Shown here: one piece after another, positions 1 to 5,616 of the stretch
Layout: each line of letters begins with the position of its first letter
How positions within the stretch are numbered: the stretch's first letter is position 1
NCBI GenBank assembly: GCA_016462055.1
Contig: JAEMTX010000054.1
Span: 1 to 10,696, forward strand
Length of the DNA: 10,696 nt
Reading direction: 5' to 3'
Source of the DNA: Acidimicrobiia bacterium
GTDB taxonomy: Bacteria; Actinomycetota; Acidimicrobiia; Acidimicrobiales; Acidimicrobilacustridaceae
The notes under the pieces: model-generated
What the model was told of the DNA's origin: nothing
Databases searched by the model: none
The model's input: only the letters and a program-made list of their open reading frames with translations
Translations under genes and position numbers: made by a program

Positions 1-532
1 CAAAGATGATCCAAGTTCCTTGATCCGCGGTGAGGTCGGCAGAAACAAGAACGCGTGCGCCAACCTTCTGTCCGATCATTGCCTCATAAACGGGAGTGAG
101 TAATGACTTCTGATCGAGGATGATGTTTTGTGGGGTCTTGCCGTACGTGGTGTCGAGTTCGCAGCCATCGCTTCCGTCGGTTGCTACGTAGTCGACGGTG
201 ACGCGCTGGCCAGCTTTGATTTCATCACCAGTGCCTGAAATGAGCACGATGTGTTCTTCGGTCTCGCCAACAAAGGCGGTATCGAACGAGACGGTTGGCT
301 TGCTTCCGAAGTCCCCAGTCGCCTTGACAGCGCTTAGTGACTTTGTGCGGATGTCGGCAGGTTTCAATGCTTCGGTTGAATCGGTGGTGGCCGATGACTT
401 TGATGAGCAATCGACTGCCTTTGGCGATGACGATCCACATGCAACGAGTGCAGGGACAAGGCCAAGGGTGACAGCGAAGACGCCAGCGGCGATCCAGCGC
501 GGCGAGCGTCGGGGGGACGTGGGGGAGTTCAT
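1..532 (-). CDS. FKBP-like lipoprotein, C-terminus beyond the window edge
   Basis: The first 177 codons are visible and the frame stays open to base 1, so the C-terminus is missing. The N-terminus has a basic region (RRSPR), a hydrophobic segment at about residues 13-31 and a lipobox LVAC with Cys32, which predicts a lipoprotein anchored on the outer face of the membrane. A Ser/Thr-rich linker follows. From about residue 98 the sequence resembles an FKBP-type peptidyl-prolyl isomerase: GTGDEIKAGQRVTVDY (100-115), LDTTY (126-130), and LTPVYEAMIGQKVGARVLV (145-163), the position of the family's viPGf..al.Gm.vG.r. Several active-site positions are non-standard (Leu126 for the usual Phe, TP for IPG), so catalysis is doubtful. 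ATG 532 is chosen because the signal peptide begins there. It has no Shine-Dalgarno, and an in-frame stop lies directly before it. The gene is divergent from the response regulator at 706. Lipoprotein: confident. FKBP fold: likely. Isomerase activity: unknown. Confidence 0.8.
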   Translation of the reverse strand, partial: MNSPTSPRRSPRWIAAGVFAVTLGLVPALVACGSSSPKAVDCSSKSSATTDSTEALKPADIRTKSLSAVKATGDFGSKPTVSFDTAFVGETEEHIVLISGTGDEIKAGQRVTVDYVATDGSDGCELDTTYGKTPQNIILDQKSLLTPVYEAMIGQKVGARVLVSADLTADQGTWIIF

Positions 533-539
533 CTACTTG

Positions 540-567
540 ACCATAGGCGCAGGTTCGATGCCTGAAA
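540..567 (-). promoter_or_regulatory. Putative leaderless promoter of the FKBP-like lipoprotein
   Basis: Read on the minus strand, TTTCAG (562-567) is followed after 16 bases by TATGGT (540-545), a TAnnnT-type -10 element. The A of the start codon at 532 lies 8 bases beyond the -10 element, about where transcription would start. There is no purine-rich ribosome binding site before the ATG. Both facts fit a leaderless mRNA, which is common in actinomycetes. The -35 match is weak, so this is inference from spacing. Confidence 0.35.
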
Positions 568-666
568 GACCGGGGCGGTCCGAACGCCGGTGGTGAGAGA
601 GAAACGTTGAAATCTCTGCATGGCGCTGGGGAGAGGTAAGAATTTCACGAGACAGCAGTGGCGTTT

Positions 667-699
667 ACTTACCCGTGACTCACCCATGGCGACTAGAAA
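667..699 (+). promoter_or_regulatory. Direct-repeat operator and -10-like element before the response regulator gene
   Basis: ACTTACCC (667-674) and ACTCACCC (678-685) are 8-base direct repeats, 7 of 8 identical, separated by the 3 bases GTG. The period is 11 bp, one helical turn, which is typical of operators bound by tandem OmpR/PhoB-family dimers. As recalled, the mycobacterial MprA box is also two loose 8-bp direct repeats with a 3-bp spacer. TAGAAA at 694-699 is a near-consensus -10 ending 6 bases before the ATG at 706, so the repeats would cover the -35 region of a possibly leaderless promoter. Autoregulation by the adjacent MprA-like protein is the natural inference. Confidence 0.5.
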
Positions 700-705
700 A
701 GCGAC

Positions 706-1392
706 ATGGGTGCGCACCTCGTGATTGCAGAAGATGACCGGGCCGTGCGGGAATCGGTGAAACGGGCATTGGAACTTGAGGGCTACTCCGTCACCGCCGT
801 CACCGATGGGGTTGCCGCTCTCGAAGCGGCAAGTGGTTCCGACGTGGATCTCCTCCTCCTCGATCTCGGGATGCCGAATATGGACGGCCTGACTGTTTGT
901 CGTCGATTGCGATCGGCCGGTTCTCGACTGCCGATCCTTGTCCTGACCGCTCGTACTGAAATTTCTGACCGAGTATCGGGTCTTGATGCGGGAGCAGATG
1001 ATTATCTGCCGAAGCCCTTCTCGCTTGACGAGCTGCTTGCTCGTGTTCGCTCGTTGCTTCGACGGAGCACCTTTGACGAAGCGGAAGCTCCAGCGCAGAT
1101 CACGGTCGACGATCTCGTTATCGATGAGGCAGCACGTCGCGCGTGGCGAGGTGACCGCGAGATGGAACTCACAAAGACGGAGTTCGATCTTCTCGAGCTC
1201 TTGGCTCGAAATACCGGTGTCGTTCTTTCCCACTCCACGATTTACGACGAAATCTGGGGCTACGACTTTGGTCCCGATTCAAAAGCTCTCGCGGTTTACA
1301 TCGGCTACTTGCGACGTAAGACAGAAGAAGGCGACGAATCGCGAATCATTCAGACCGTTCGTGGCGTCGGTTACACACTTCGACGATCATGA
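706..1392 (+). CDS. mprA: OmpR/PhoB-family response regulator, MprA-like
   Basis: This is a DNA-binding response regulator of 228 residues, the usual length for the family. The receiver domain (about 4-115) has the acidic pair Asp10/Asp11, phospho-acceptor Asp53 in LLLLDLGMP, Thr81 and Lys103 in LPKPF, so all the switch residues are present. The winged-helix effector domain (about 130-228) shows ELTKTEFDLLELL, the recognition region ALAVYIGYLRRK and the wing IIQTVRGVGYTLR. Stretches such as RLPILVLTAR, RVSGLDAGADDYLPKPF and YIGYLRRKTE closely resemble mycobacterial MprA, which controls envelope-stress genes. The gene symbol therefore reflects similarity, not proven orthology. ATG 706 lacks a good Shine-Dalgarno and has a -10-like element just upstream, which suggests leaderless translation. 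It overlaps the kinase gene by 4 bases (ATGA), so the two are translationally coupled. An operator-like repeat lies upstream at 667-685. Confidence 0.93.
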   Translation: MGAHLVIAEDDRAVRESVKRALELEGYSVTAVTDGVAALEAASGSDVDLLLLDLGMPNMDGLTVCRRLRSAGSRLPILVLTARTEISDRVSGLDAGADDYLPKPFSLDELLARVRSLLRRSTFDEAEAPAQITVDDLVIDEAARRAWRGDREMELTKTEFDLLELLARNTGVVLSHSTIYDEIWGYDFGPDSKALAVYIGYLRRKTEEGDESRIIQTVRGVGYTLRRS

Positions 1393-2756
1393 CTCTTCGC
1401 GGAAAAATCGCTATTGCGATGGCGGTACTCACTGCCGTTACTGCGATCATCGTGGCATCAACCACTTATGTCGTTACCGATCAACGGGTACGTATAGAGG
1501 TTGATCAGTACCTTGATACCTACGCGCAGCGTTTTCAAGACCCTGACGGACGGCAAGCTGCGGTGATGTGTTCCGGTGAGACGAATCGTCGTCAATTGCC
1601 GAGCGTGCGCCGCGGCGGTGATGATGGTTCGGTCGATGGGGTTGCGTTTCAATGTCTCGACCGATCTGGTGATTCAGTCGCAACGATCGGCATAAATGAA
1701 CTCCCGATCAACGCGCGAGATCGTGTGATTGCTGTGGCAGGTCGCGGAACACAAACCCGGACAGTGACGAGCGATGGAACGACGTGGAGGGTAAAGACTG
1801 TTGGAATTGCCCAGGGAGGCGCAGTTCAGATTGCTCGCGACTATGGGGAAACCAATCGGGTGCTTTCCTCGTTGAAAATCTGGCTTTTCCTAGTTGTCGT
1901 TGCCGCAAGTGCTGTGAGTGCACTGATTGGGTGGTTGATTGCCCGTCGTTCGACCAAGCCACTAGTGCAACTCACGAATGCAGCTGAGGCGGTTGCGACA
2001 ACTGGCCGGTTAGATGTTGAAGTTCCTCCTGCCGGAAAAGATGAGCCCGGACGTTTGGCTCGGTCATTTGCGCTGATGTTGTCGGCGCTTAGGCAGTCGC
2101 GTGATCAACAACAGCAACTCGTGCAGGATGCTGGTCATGAACTGCGAACACCGCTAACGAGTCTTCGTATGAATGTTGAAACACTTCAGCGTTATCCAGA
2201 TCTTTCAAGTGAAACTCGAGAGTCGATACTCACCGATCTTCAGTCGGAAACGAAAGAGTTGGGGGCACTGGTCGATGAACTCGTACAACTTGCAACCGAT
2301 ACTTGGGATAATGAACCTGAAGAACAGGTTTCACTCGACCAAATTGTGGAACGAGTGGCTGAGCGGACAAGTCGCCGCACTGGTCGTGTCGTTGAAGTAG
2401 ATGCAGAGTCAGCCCCGATGTTTGGACGACCGCGTGAACTCACGCGAGCCATCGGCAACTTGGTAGACAACGCGGCAAAATTTAGTGATGCCCCAACTCC
2501 GGTCGAGGTAATTGTTCGACCCGGTTTCGTCCAGGTGCGGGATTATGGGCCCGGAATCGCGACAGAGGACCAAAAACATATTTTTGATCGCTTCTATCGA
2601 TCGGCAGATGCACGGTCGAAACCAGGATCAGGGCTTGGGCTTGCGATTGTTGATCAGATTGTTCGTGCCCATGGCGGCAAAGTGACCGGTGCGAATGCGC
2701 CGGGTGGTGGCGCCGTCTTTACTATTCAATTTCTCGCTGAATCTGAGTCGGACTGA
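1389..2756 (+). CDS. mprB: Sensor histidine kinase, MprB-like
   Basis: This 455-residue transmembrane sensor kinase is the partner of the preceding regulator. TM1 is at about 7-29. The extracytoplasmic sensor region is at about 30-163, with two cysteines (Cys61 and Cys89) that could form a disulfide. TM2 is at about 164-185 (KIWLFLVVVAASAVSALIGW), followed by a HAMP domain to about 240. The dimerisation/phosphotransfer H-box is DAGHELRTPLTSLR with His250. The ATPase domain has the N-box GNLVDNAAKFS (356-366), G1 DYGPGI (385-390), an F-box FDRFYRS (399-405) and G2 GSGLGLAIV (413-421). All catalytic motifs are intact, so kinase activity is expected. The H-box context QQLVQDAGHELRTPLTSLR is very like MprB. 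The start ATG overlaps the regulator stop, which is a typical cotranscribed pair. The signal sensed cannot be read from the sequence. It could also be named simply as a HAMP-type kinase. Confidence 0.93.
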   Translation: MTLRGKIAIAMAVLTAVTAIIVASTTYVVTDQRVRIEVDQYLDTYAQRFQDPDGRQAAVMCSGETNRRQLPSVRRGGDDGSVDGVAFQCLDRSGDSVATIGINELPINARDRVIAVAGRGTQTRTVTSDGTTWRVKTVGIAQGGAVQIARDYGETNRVLSSLKIWLFLVVVAASAVSALIGWLIARRSTKPLVQLTNAAEAVATTGRLDVEVPPAGKDEPGRLARSFALMLSALRQSRDQQQQLVQDAGHELRTPLTSLRMNVETLQRYPDLSSETRESILTDLQSETKELGALVDELVQLATDTWDNEPEEQVSLDQIVERVAERTSRRTGRVVEVDAESAPMFGRPRELTRAIGNLVDNAAKFSDAPTPVEVIVRPGFVQVRDYGPGIATEDQKHIFDRFYRSADARSKPGSGLGLAIVDQIVRAHGGKVTGANAPGGGAVFTIQFLAESESD

Positions 2757-2798
2757 CCCGAGAGCGACGGAATCGAGGGCGGCGGCTCTCGGCGCTCT

Positions 2799-2839
2799 TG
2801 TCAGATTTCTGTCAGATGACTGGCGGATTCGCGTAACAG
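2799..2839 (+). promoter_or_regulatory. Pho-box-like 11-bp direct repeats and possible promoter of glnK-amt
   Basis: TGTCAGAT occurs exactly twice, at 2799-2806 and 2810-2817, with a 3-base spacer. A degenerate third copy, TGGCGGAT, follows in phase at 2821-2828. The 11-bp period is the hallmark of OmpR/PhoB-family operators, and the first two copies strongly resemble the E. coli Pho box (CTGTCA-n5-CTGTCA). TAACAG at 2834-2839 could be a -10 element, placed 17 bases after the hexamer 2811-2816. The site lies between the kinase stop and glnK, so it most likely controls glnK-amt. The sequence differs from the repeat before the response regulator, so a different regulator may bind. A GlnR-type site is not convincing here. 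Confidence 0.5.
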
Positions 2840-2954
2840 TGCGAACACCTCGGTGAAATCGCGCCTCCGTACTGTCATGAAGGCATCGGGAGCCCGAATG
2901 GTTTCTGACGTGGGAGCGACATCGGCGTCGCCTTCCAGACTCGATGTCCCAACT

Positions 2955-2978
2955 GAGCTTCGGCTCCGACGAAGGAGG
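2955..2978 (+). promoter_or_regulatory. UUCG hairpin and strong ribosome binding site of glnK
   Basis: GAGC-TTCG-GCTC (2955-2966) forms a 4-bp stem closed by the extra-stable C(UUCG)G tetraloop. It is followed by AAGGAGGAG, whose core AGGAGG (2973-2978) sits 4 bases before the ATG at 2983. This ribosome binding site fixes 2983 as the glnK start, in preference to an in-frame ATG at 2944 that has none. The hairpin may protect the mRNA 5' side or keep the binding site open; this is inference. Confidence 0.55.
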
Positions 2979-2982
2979 AGAA

Positions 2983-3324
2983 ATGGTCAACCTGGTCACT
3001 GCGGTCATTAAGCCGCACAAGGTTGAGGAGGTGAAGGACGCGTTGAAGGCGATTGGCGTGCAAGGCATGACAGTCGACGAGGTGAAGGGTTTTGGCCGCC
3101 AAGGTGGCCACACCGAGACCTATCGCGGCGCCGAGTACACCGTTGATCTTGTACCCAAGGTGAAGATCGAAGTCCTTTGCGATGAAGCGATGACCGATCA
3201 GGTGGTTGATTCGATCGTGTCAGCAGCTCGCACCGACAAGATCGGTGACGGCAAGGTGTGGGTCATCCCAGCAACATCTGTGGTTCGCATCCGCACCGGT
3301 GACCGAGATGCGGAGGCGCTGTGA
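2983..3324 (+). CDS. glnK: PII nitrogen regulatory protein, GlnK/GlnB type
   Basis: This is a trimeric cytoplasmic PII signal protein that senses ATP/ADP, 2-oxoglutarate and, by modification, glutamine status. Linkage to amt implies that it gates ammonium uptake. The product is 113 residues, standard for the family. It contains TAVIKPHK (6-13), the T-loop GFGRQGGHTETYRGAEYTVD (36-55) with modifiable Tyr52 (Tyr51 in E. coli numbering), Gln40 and Lys59 for Mg-ATP/2-oxoglutarate, and the B-loop KIGDGKVWV (86-94) with Lys91. Arg102 and Arg104 are the C-terminal nucleotide-binding arginines. Asp85 replaces the usual glycine in the T-G-K-I-G motif, which is a small oddity. The start is set by the AGGAGG at 2973-2978. 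The stop shares one base with the amt start. No glnD (modifying enzyme) follows, unlike the amt-glnK-glnD cluster known in several actinomycetes. GlnB or GlnK: the amt linkage favours GlnK. Confidence 0.95.
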   Translation: MVNLVTAVIKPHKVEEVKDALKAIGVQGMTVDEVKGFGRQGGHTETYRGAEYTVDLVPKVKIEVLCDEAMTDQVVDSIVSAARTDKIGDGKVWVIPATSVVRIRTGDRDAEAL

Positions 3325-4961
3325 TGAGCTCCGACTCAATCATCAACACGACCATTACGGCCCCAACTAGACGGAGGATTCCTCTGAACGCCAAGCGTCT
3401 CGCTGTAGGCGCGGTTGTCGGTGCAGGCACGTTGCTTGCGCTCGGCGGCAACGCTTTTGCTCAAACTCTTACCGAGGAAGCACCAGTGGCCGATCTCGAG
3501 ACTGTTGCCAAGACTGCAGATCATGCGATCCAGTCCGGCAACCTTCTTTGGATTGTCATCGGCGCAGCCATGGTCATCTTCATGCAGGCTGGTTTTGCAC
3601 TTGTAGAAACTGGTTTCTGCCGAGCCAAGCACGCTGCTCACGTTGTCAGCACAAACCTTGCGATCTTCTTCCTTGGTTTTGTTGGCTTCTTCCTTGTTGG
3701 TTGGTCGTTCATGTTTGGTGGCTACAGCTACTTGCTGCCGGGCTACGACTACGGCTTGAACCAAGCTGCGGGTGGCGCACTCATCGGTTCTGGTGACTGG
3801 GTTTTCCTGTGGCAAGGCGGATGGGCCGGTACCTGGTTCGATGGTGGCAATCTCGCCTACTCGGGCGCAGCAGGTGCGTTCTTCCTCTACATGGTGGCGT
3901 TCATGGACACCACTGCAACGATCCCGACTGGCTCGATGGCTGAGCGCTGGAAGTTCAAGTCATTCGTGATCTGGGGCTTGTTCTGCGGTGCTATCTACTA
4001 TCCGCTCTTCGGTGCATGGACCTGGGGCGGCGGATGGCTCGCCAAGCTGGGCAACTCACTGAATTGGGGCAACGGCTATGTCGATTTCGCCGGTTCCGGT
4101 GTTGTTCACGCCGCTGGTGGTGTCGCTGCTCTCGCTGGTGCGATTGTCCTCGGACCACGTATTGGCAAGTTCGGCAAGGACGGAAAGCCTCGTGCTCTTC
4201 CTGGCCATCACATTCCAATGGCACTGCTCGGTACCTTCATCCTTCTGTTCGGTTGGTTCGGCTTCAACGCTGCGTCGACCTTCGCATCCAGCGATCCGCA
4301 GATTGGTGTCGTCGCAGTGAACACTGCACTCTCCGGCGCCTTCGGCGGATTCATGGCCATGCTTTGGATCTGGAAGCGCACGGGCAAGCCCGATCCGGCC
4401 ATGATGGCGAATGGTCTGCTTGCCGGTCTCGTGATCATCACCGCACCGTGTGCGTTCGTTGATCCGTGGGTTGCAGCGCTACTGGGCCTCTTTGCTGGCG
4501 TCGTCGTCATCGAAGCGGTGTTCTTCATCGAACGCAAGATGAAGATCGATGATCCGGTTGGCGCAATCGCAGTCCACGGCGTCTGCGGCACTCTTGGCGT
4601 GATTGCGGTTGGTCTTCTGGCCAATGGCAAGTACGGCCTCGACGCAGGTGGCGCTGGCATCGGATGGAACGGCACCACGACTTCAGTCACCGACGGCGTT
4701 GCCGACGGTGTCACCGGCCTCTTCTACGGAGGAAACGGCGCAGGTCAGCTCCTGGCTCAGCTCGCTGGTGTGGTTGTTCTTTGGACACTGATCTTGGGTG
4801 TGGCCTTTGCCTTCTTCAAGATTCAGAACGCTCTTACCAAGGGCGGAATCCGAAGCGGTGCAGAAGAAGAAGTTGCCGGCCTCGATATGGCCGAGATGGG
4901 CGTCTTCGCCTATCCGGAATTCTCGGGAACCCACGAGGGTCTCGTCTCGAGCGACGCCTGA
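3324..4961 (+). CDS. amt: Ammonium transporter, Amt/MEP family
   Basis: This inner-membrane ammonium channel imports NH4+/NH3 and is the target of the PII protein encoded just upstream. It is 545 residues from ATG 3324, longer than E. coli AmtB (428) because of an N-terminal extension and signal peptide. The hydrophobic segment ends near LGGNAFA-Q, a plausible signal peptidase site (about residue 46). About 11 membrane spans follow. Family motifs are FMDTTATIPTGSMAERW, VDFAGSGVVH with Asp254 and pore His262 (E. coli Asp160/His168), GWFGFNAAS, and AVHGVCGTLG with pore His418 (E. coli His318). The tail has GLDMAEMGVFAYPEF, the usual cytoplasmic Amt signature that contacts PII. GGAGG at 3312-3316 is 7 bases before ATG 3324, whose A is also the last base of the glnK stop; GTG 3321 is an alternative. 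A second Shine-Dalgarno inside the gene precedes an in-frame CTG at 3384. A hairpin terminator follows the gene. Confidence 0.95.
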   Translation: MSSDSIINTTITAPTRRRIPLNAKRLAVGAVVGAGTLLALGGNAFAQTLTEEAPVADLETVAKTADHAIQSGNLLWIVIGAAMVIFMQAGFALVETGFCRAKHAAHVVSTNLAIFFLGFVGFFLVGWSFMFGGYSYLLPGYDYGLNQAAGGALIGSGDWVFLWQGGWAGTWFDGGNLAYSGAAGAFFLYMVAFMDTTATIPTGSMAERWKFKSFVIWGLFCGAIYYPLFGAWTWGGGWLAKLGNSLNWGNGYVDFAGSGVVHAAGGVAALAGAIVLGPRIGKFGKDGKPRALPGHHIPMALLGTFILLFGWFGFNAASTFASSDPQIGVVAVNTALSGAFGGFMAMLWIWKRTGKPDPAMMANGLLAGLVIITAPCAFVDPWVAALLGLFAGVVVIEAVFFIERKMKIDDPVGAIAVHGVCGTLGVIAVGLLANGKYGLDAGGAGIGWNGTTTSVTDGVADGVTGLFYGGNGAGQLLAQLAGVVVLWTLILGVAFAFFKIQNALTKGGIRSGAEEEVAGLDMAEMGVFAYPEFSGTHEGLVSSDA

Positions 4962-4978
4962 GCTTCAACGCTCCTTGC

Positions 4979-5010
4979 AGTGTCGACCCGGTTTCGGCCG
5001 GGTCGACACT
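4979..5010 (+). terminator. Hairpin terminator after glnK-amt
   Basis: There is a perfect 13-bp inverted repeat: AGTGTCGACCCGG (4979-4991) pairs with 4998-5010 around the loop TTTCGG. It begins 17 bases after the amt stop. No T-run follows, which is common for hairpin terminators in high-GC Gram-positives. It may alternatively act as a 3' stabiliser of the glnK-amt mRNA. Confidence 0.75.
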
Positions 5011-5149
5011 GAGCGGGAATCGACCCGCAGTCCGCATATTCCATCAAGACATCCCTTGCACCGTGATCGACACGGAGAAGCGGGGATGCGAATCTTTCTC
5101 GCCGGAGTGGTCCGGCCCAACCATGGCAACCATGACTGCAGGAAAACTC

Positions 5150-5551
5150 ATGACCTCCTCATCTTCAGAGAAGTCTTCGAAGTCCTCGAAGGGCGCCAAG
5201 GCCGGCTCGAACGTCGACCTCACGTTTGCCGCCGAGTGGAATGCACTTGAGAAGCCGACCCGGCGACAGGTTCGGCGGCTCGTGCGTATCGGTCGTCCGC
5301 AGGAGAACGCTCTTGATGCTCGCATGGCTGTGGGTTTTGCTGCCTATCAGCGCAGCCGTCCCTGGTTTCGTTTCTTTTGGTTGTGGTTTACCCCGTTGAT
5401 GATCGCTGGTGTTGTCGCCGGATTTGCGGTGCACCCAATCATCATCGGCATGGTTCTTGCCGCTGCAGGTAACGCCTATCTCGTTCGTCGGGCATTCAAG
5501 AAGACTGAATGGCTCAATGAACCGCTTTTTGACGGCAGCGCAGATAACTAA
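5150..5551 (+). CDS. Small two-helix membrane protein of unknown function
   Basis: No family was recognised. The product is 133 residues. A low-complexity Ser/Lys/Gly N-terminus (about 1-21) is followed by a basic, probably helical and cytoplasmic stretch (TRRQVRRLVRIGR). After a conserved-looking RSRPWFRFFWLWF come two hydrophobic helices at about 75-91 and 94-111, joined by a short turn (AVHP) that predicts a hairpin in the membrane. The C-terminal tail is VRRAFKKTEWLNEPLFDGSADN. The start at 5150 is favoured by AGGA at 5140-5143, 6 bases before the ATG. In-frame ATGs at 5123 and 5132 have no well-spaced ribosome binding site. The gene sits alone between the amt terminator and the shared palindrome, so it is probably its own unit. 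Its coding character matches its neighbours, with no sign of transfer. That it is a gene: likely. Function: unknown. Confidence 0.72.
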   Translation: MTSSSSEKSSKSSKGAKAGSNVDLTFAAEWNALEKPTRRQVRRLVRIGRPQENALDARMAVGFAAYQRSRPWFRFFWLWFTPLMIAGVVAGFAVHPIIIGMVLAAAGNAYLVRRAFKKTEWLNEPLFDGSADN

Positions 5552-5568
5552 ACAAGTCCGTAAAACGA

Positions 5569-5596
5569 AGAAGGGCCGCCCTAGGGCGGCCCTTCT
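5569..5596. terminator. Bidirectional terminator between the small membrane protein gene and hppA
   Basis: This is a perfect 28-bp palindrome (core AAGGGCCGCCCTAGGGCGGC and onward, centred at 5582/5583), 20 bases from the hppA stop and 17 bases from the stop of the convergent gene. Reading in the hppA direction, the stem is followed by a T-rich tail (TTCGTTTTAC), so it works best as an intrinsic terminator for hppA. In the other direction the tail is only CGCGTTCGTT. The gap 5552-5616 holds nothing else. Confidence 0.85.
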
Positions 5597-5616
5597 CGCG
5601 TTCGTTAACCGAGGAA

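Noticed and set aside
529..1233. Minus-strand 234-codon frame opposite the response regulator
   Set aside because: It lies fully opposite a well-supported gene and its translation shows no domain.
2799..2828. CRISPR-like short repeats
   Set aside because: The units are 8 bp with 3-bp spacers, far too short; the geometry is that of an operator.
2831..2870. GlnR-type site (GTAAC...GAACA) before glnK
   Set aside because: Half-site spacing is off by one and the second half is a poor match; not enough to call.
2944..2982. Earlier in-frame ATG for glnK
   Set aside because: No ribosome binding site; it would make a PII protein with an atypical 13-residue extension, while AGGAGG marks 2983.
4664..5149. 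Longer version of the small membrane protein starting inside amt
   Set aside because: The added N-terminus reads Arg-rich shadow sequence of amt and crosses the 13-bp terminator hairpin; AGGA before ATG 5150 supports the short form.
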